Assembly (NCBI GenBank): GCA_002479215.1
Contig: DLME01000138.1
Span: forward strand, 1 to 7,505
Length of the DNA stretch: 7,505 nucleotides
Direction: 5' to 3'
Source: Syntrophaceae bacterium UBA7544
Lineage (GTDB): Bacteria; Desulfobacterota; Syntrophia; Syntrophales; Smithellaceae
Both the position numbers and the translations under genes were made by a program. The notes beneath the pieces were generated by a model that ran no database searches, had not been told where the DNA came from, and saw only the letters and a list, made by a program, of their open reading frames with translations. Shown here in pieces: positions 5,621-7,505 of this stretch (position 1 is its first letter; every line of letters begins with the position of its first letter).

Positions 5621-6829
5621 TCATCCAACGGCCCCGGCAAGTTTAAAGATGGGCAGGTACATGGCTATAATCATCCCTCCCACTACTACACCTAAGAAAA
5701 CCATCATTACCGGTTCCAAAAGTGTCGTCATGGCACTAACCGCGGCATCAACTTCATCATCATAAAAATCCGCAATTTTACTAAGCATAGCATCAAGGGC
5801 GCCTGTCGCCTCGCCAACGGCAATCATTTGCACAACCATGGGTGGGAATATTTTTGCTGCTTCCAATGGCTCCGCTATAGACTCTCCCTCACCAATGCTT
5901 TGACGTGTTTTTAGCAAGGCATCTTCGACAACAATGTTTCCTGAAGTTCTGCTGACAATAGCTAATGCCTCCAAAATGGGCACTCCGGAACTCAGCATTG
6001 TTGAAAGCGTGCGCGAGAATTTAGCTACGGCAACCTTTTTCAAAAGCAGACCGAAGACGGGCGCCTTAAGCAACAAAGTGTCAATAGTCCAACGTCCTTT
6101 TTCTGTTTTGTAAAATCTGTTGAAAGCAATAAAAACTACAATCATAATACCCAGTATAACCCACCAATAACTCTGCGCAAACTCACTAGCCGCAATTAAC
6201 ATTAATGTAGGACCGGGAAGTTGCCCACCCATTCCTTCAAACATTTTTTGAAATACAGGAATAACCTTGAGGAGTAATAAAGCAACTACCGTAAAGGAGA
6301 TAACTAAAACAGCGATAGGATAAGTCATTGCTCCTTTGACGCGGCTTTTTAACTTCATTGCTTTTTCCAAATAAGTGGAAAGTCTAGCCAAGATAACATC
6401 CAAAATACCGCCAGCCTCGCCGGCAGCAATTAAATTTACAAAAAGATCATCAAATACCTTGGGATATTTCTTTAAGGTATCGGTTAAGCTAGTGCCGCCT
6501 TCAATATCTTCCTTTATTTCCCGGATAATTTTGGCAAATACTTTGTTTTCTTCCTGTTGAGCCAAAAGGTCCAGACATTGAATAAGCGGAAGACCGGCAT
6601 TAATCATAGTGGAAAAAATTCGGCAAAAAACAACTATGTTTTTTGCTTTAACTCTGCCTGTTAAAAAAGGAAGATATTCAGCAAGGTCTTTGGGTTTTTT
6701 CCTTATTTCGATGGACTTAAATCCCTGCCGCCGCAAAAGGCCGCGAACGGCAAGTTCATCAACTGCCTCCGTCTCCCCTTTTTTTACTTCGTTTTTCCTT
6801 GTTGTACCTTCCCAAATATAAACCGGCAT
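5621..6829 (-). CDS. pilC: Type IV pilus inner-membrane platform protein PilC (GspF family)
   Basis: This 402-residue protein is the normal size for the PilC/GspF polytopic membrane platform, on which the assembly ATPases act to add or remove pilin subunits. The N-terminus (MPVYIWEGTTRKNEVKKGE) is of the PilC kind. Two tandem GspF domains are visible, each with the repeated AG-x-P / SG-x-P motif: GLPLIQCLDLL near 79-89 and GVPILEALAIV near 282-292. Each is followed by a GEAGG or GEATG turn, at 137-141 and 339-343. Membrane segments are likely at about 171-191, 222-238 and 373-393, and the protein ends shortly after the typical MYLPIFKL. The ATG at 6829 has AAAGGG nine bases upstream, and a strong promoter precedes it. 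Its usual neighbours pilB and pilT are not adjacent; rlmB lies upstream and a tRNA lies convergent downstream. A type II secretion role cannot be excluded. Confidence 0.93.
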   Translation of the reverse strand: MPVYIWEGTTRKNEVKKGETEAVDELAVRGLLRRQGFKSIEIRKKPKDLAEYLPFLTGRVKAKNIVVFCRIFSTMINAGLPLIQCLDLLAQQEENKVFAKIIREIKEDIEGGTSLTDTLKKYPKVFDDLFVNLIAAGEAGGILDVILARLSTYLEKAMKLKSRVKGAMTYPIAVLVISFTVVALLLLKVIPVFQKMFEGMGGQLPGPTLMLIAASEFAQSYWWVILGIMIVVFIAFNRFYKTEKGRWTIDTLLLKAPVFGLLLKKVAVAKFSRTLSTMLSSGVPILEALAIVSRTSGNIVVEDALLKTRQSIGEGESIAEPLEAAKIFPPMVVQMIAVGEATGALDAMLSKIADFYDDEVDAAVSAMTTLLEPVMMVFLGVVVGGMIIAMYLPIFKLAGAVG

Positions 6830-6838
6830 ATTTTAAAA

Positions 6839-6844
6839 CCCTTT
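6839..6844 (-). promoter_or_regulatory. Ribosome binding site of pilC
   Basis: Read on the minus strand, AAAGGG stands nine bases before the ATG at 6829 and supports that start. Confidence 0.5.
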
Positions 6845-6871
6845 CTTTTATAGGACGAAATCCGTTAAATT

Positions 6872-6900
6872 ATTATAAGCTATCTTCCATGTAAACTCAA
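6872..6900 (-). promoter_or_regulatory. Strong sigma-70-type promoter of pilC
   Basis: On the minus strand, TTGAGT (6900-6895) is followed after exactly 17 bases by a perfect TATAAT (6877-6872). Transcription would start near 6865, giving a leader of about 35 nt that contains the AAAGGG ribosome site. The DNA directly upstream (about 6901-6925) is almost purely A/T and could act as an UP element. This makes pilC a transcription unit of its own, separate from rlmB. Confidence 0.6.
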
Positions 6901-6939
6901 CAAGTTAAATATTAAGTTTAATGGATGCCCGCTATTTTT

Positions 6940-7505
6940 TTATTTCTTAGCCGCTCTTGTTTGTCTGCGTTGAGACAATATTTCATACTGGATGATTCCC
7001 GCAGCTACAGAAACATTCAAAGAATCAAAGTTTCCCATCACGGGAATGGTTAGTAAAAAATCGCAATTCTTCTTCACCAACGGCCTGATACCTCTCGCCT
7101 CTCCACCCAATACCAAAACTACATGACAATTAAAATCCATTTCTTTTAAATTACCGCCATCGTGCGCATCTGCGCCAAAAATCCAAAATCCCTTATTCTT
7201 TAAATATTCAATGATTTGGACTAAATTAACTACTCTCGTAACAGGGATTTGTCCGACGCTACCGGCAGAGGCTTTAATAACTGCCGCGGTAATAGGCGCA
7301 GCCCGGTCTTCCGGAATTATCACACCGTTTGCTCCCAAACAATGGGCGGTGCGAATAATTGCCCCCAGATTTTGGGGATCCATAATGCTGTCCAGTACTA
7401 AAATTAGATCAAAATTGAAAAATTTGCTGCGGTTTTTTAGTAATACATCTAAATCTTCGTAAACATAGGCTTGATGCAGACCAACAACTCCTTGATGATT
7501 GAAAT
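6940..7505 (-). CDS. rlmB: 23S rRNA (guanosine-2'-O)-methyltransferase RlmB, SpoU/TrmH family (5' end outside window)
   Basis: This is the C-terminal 187 residues of a SpoU (TrmH) methyltransferase with a trefoil-knot fold. The frame stays open from the stop at 6940 to the right edge, so the Met codon at 7383 is internal. Upstream of it one reads NHQGVVG near the edge, the hallmark at the linker/catalytic-domain border of RlmB. Then come motif 1 (DPQNLGAIIRTA, with the catalytic-type Asn and Arg), motif 2 (LVLGGEARGIRPLV) and motif 3 (IPVMGNFDSLNVSVAAGI), the last two forming the SAM-binding knot. RlmB methylates G2251 (E. coli numbering) in the peptidyl-transferase P loop of 23S rRNA. About 60 N-terminal residues, the small RNA-binding domain, are missing at the window edge. 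The tail is a short basic stretch (RRQTRAAKK). pilC follows 110 bp downstream but has its own promoter. A related TrmH-type tRNA/rRNA methylase is possible but less likely. Confidence 0.92.
   Translation of the reverse strand, partial: FNHQGVVGLHQAYVYEDLDVLLKNRSKFFNFDLILVLDSIMDPQNLGAIIRTAHCLGANGVIIPEDRAAPITAAVIKASAGSVGQIPVTRVVNLVQIIEYLKNKGFWIFGADAHDGGNLKEMDFNCHVVLVLGGEARGIRPLVKKNCDFLLTIPVMGNFDSLNVSVAAGIIQYEILSQRRQTRAAKK

Noticed and set aside
5576..5640. tRNA 3' end as an integration (attachment) site
   Set aside because: No repeat of the tRNA 3' end, no integrase and no mobile-element genes occur in the window.
5456..5695. Frames on both strands across the tRNA
   Set aside because: They cover a complete tRNA-Pro cloverleaf and the end of pilC, and are chance open frames.
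6901..6930. Terminator for rlmB in the AT-rich repeat TTAAAC...TTTAA
   Set aside because: The stem is short and made only of A-T pairs. It fits better as A/T-rich DNA upstream of the pilC promoter.

Overview
The window reads as a piece of a bacterial chromosome of moderate, AT-leaning composition. It is dense with ordinary housekeeping-type genes and shows no phage, transposon or CRISPR signature. The family mix is a GspE/PulE/PilB ATPase, a PilC/GspF platform protein, a DUF1178 protein, split AmmeMemo (AMMECR1 and MEMO) proteins and RlmB. This suggests a Gram-negative, probably anaerobic bacterium. A member of the former Deltaproteobacteria (Syntrophales/Geobacter-like) is my best guess, by resemblance from memory only.

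Layout, left to right. (1) The C-terminal part of a secretion/type IV pilus ATPase on the + strand runs off the left edge and stops at 605. (2) About 370 bp of AT-rich DNA follows with no convincing gene. (3) A minus-strand block is read from about 5345 leftwards: a DUF1178 zinc-ribbon-like protein (5316-4900), a 771-residue fusion of a CysM-type cysteine synthase with a full cysteinyl-tRNA synthetase (4807-2492), a MEMO-family protein (2482-1661) starting 9 nt after the fusion gene, and an AMMECR1 protein (1523-975). (4) A tRNA-Pro(CGG) gene lies on the + strand (5510-5586). (5) pilC lies on the minus strand (6829-5621) with its own near-consensus promoter. (6) The C-terminal 187 residues of rlmB lie on the minus strand and run off the right edge.

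How the genes work together: the fusion protein would make cysteine and load it onto tRNA-Cys in one polypeptide. AMMECR1 and MEMO are two of the three parts of the AmmeMemoRadiSam set; the radical SAM partner is not in the window. The fusion gene and the MEMO gene are probably translationally coupled, which ties this little-understood set to cysteine supply. The ATPase and PilC are the motor and inner-membrane platform of a type IV pilus or type II secretion machine, but here they sit apart, on opposite strands.

The most interesting object is the CysM-CysRS fusion. Its tRNA anticodon-contact residues are intact, but two positions of the cysteine/zinc pocket differ from E. coli CysRS. Its CysM half carries a Lys where the O-phosphoserine-using M. 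tuberculosis CysM has its phosphate-binding Arg. Residue correspondences were made by eye against remembered family sequences and need a real alignment.
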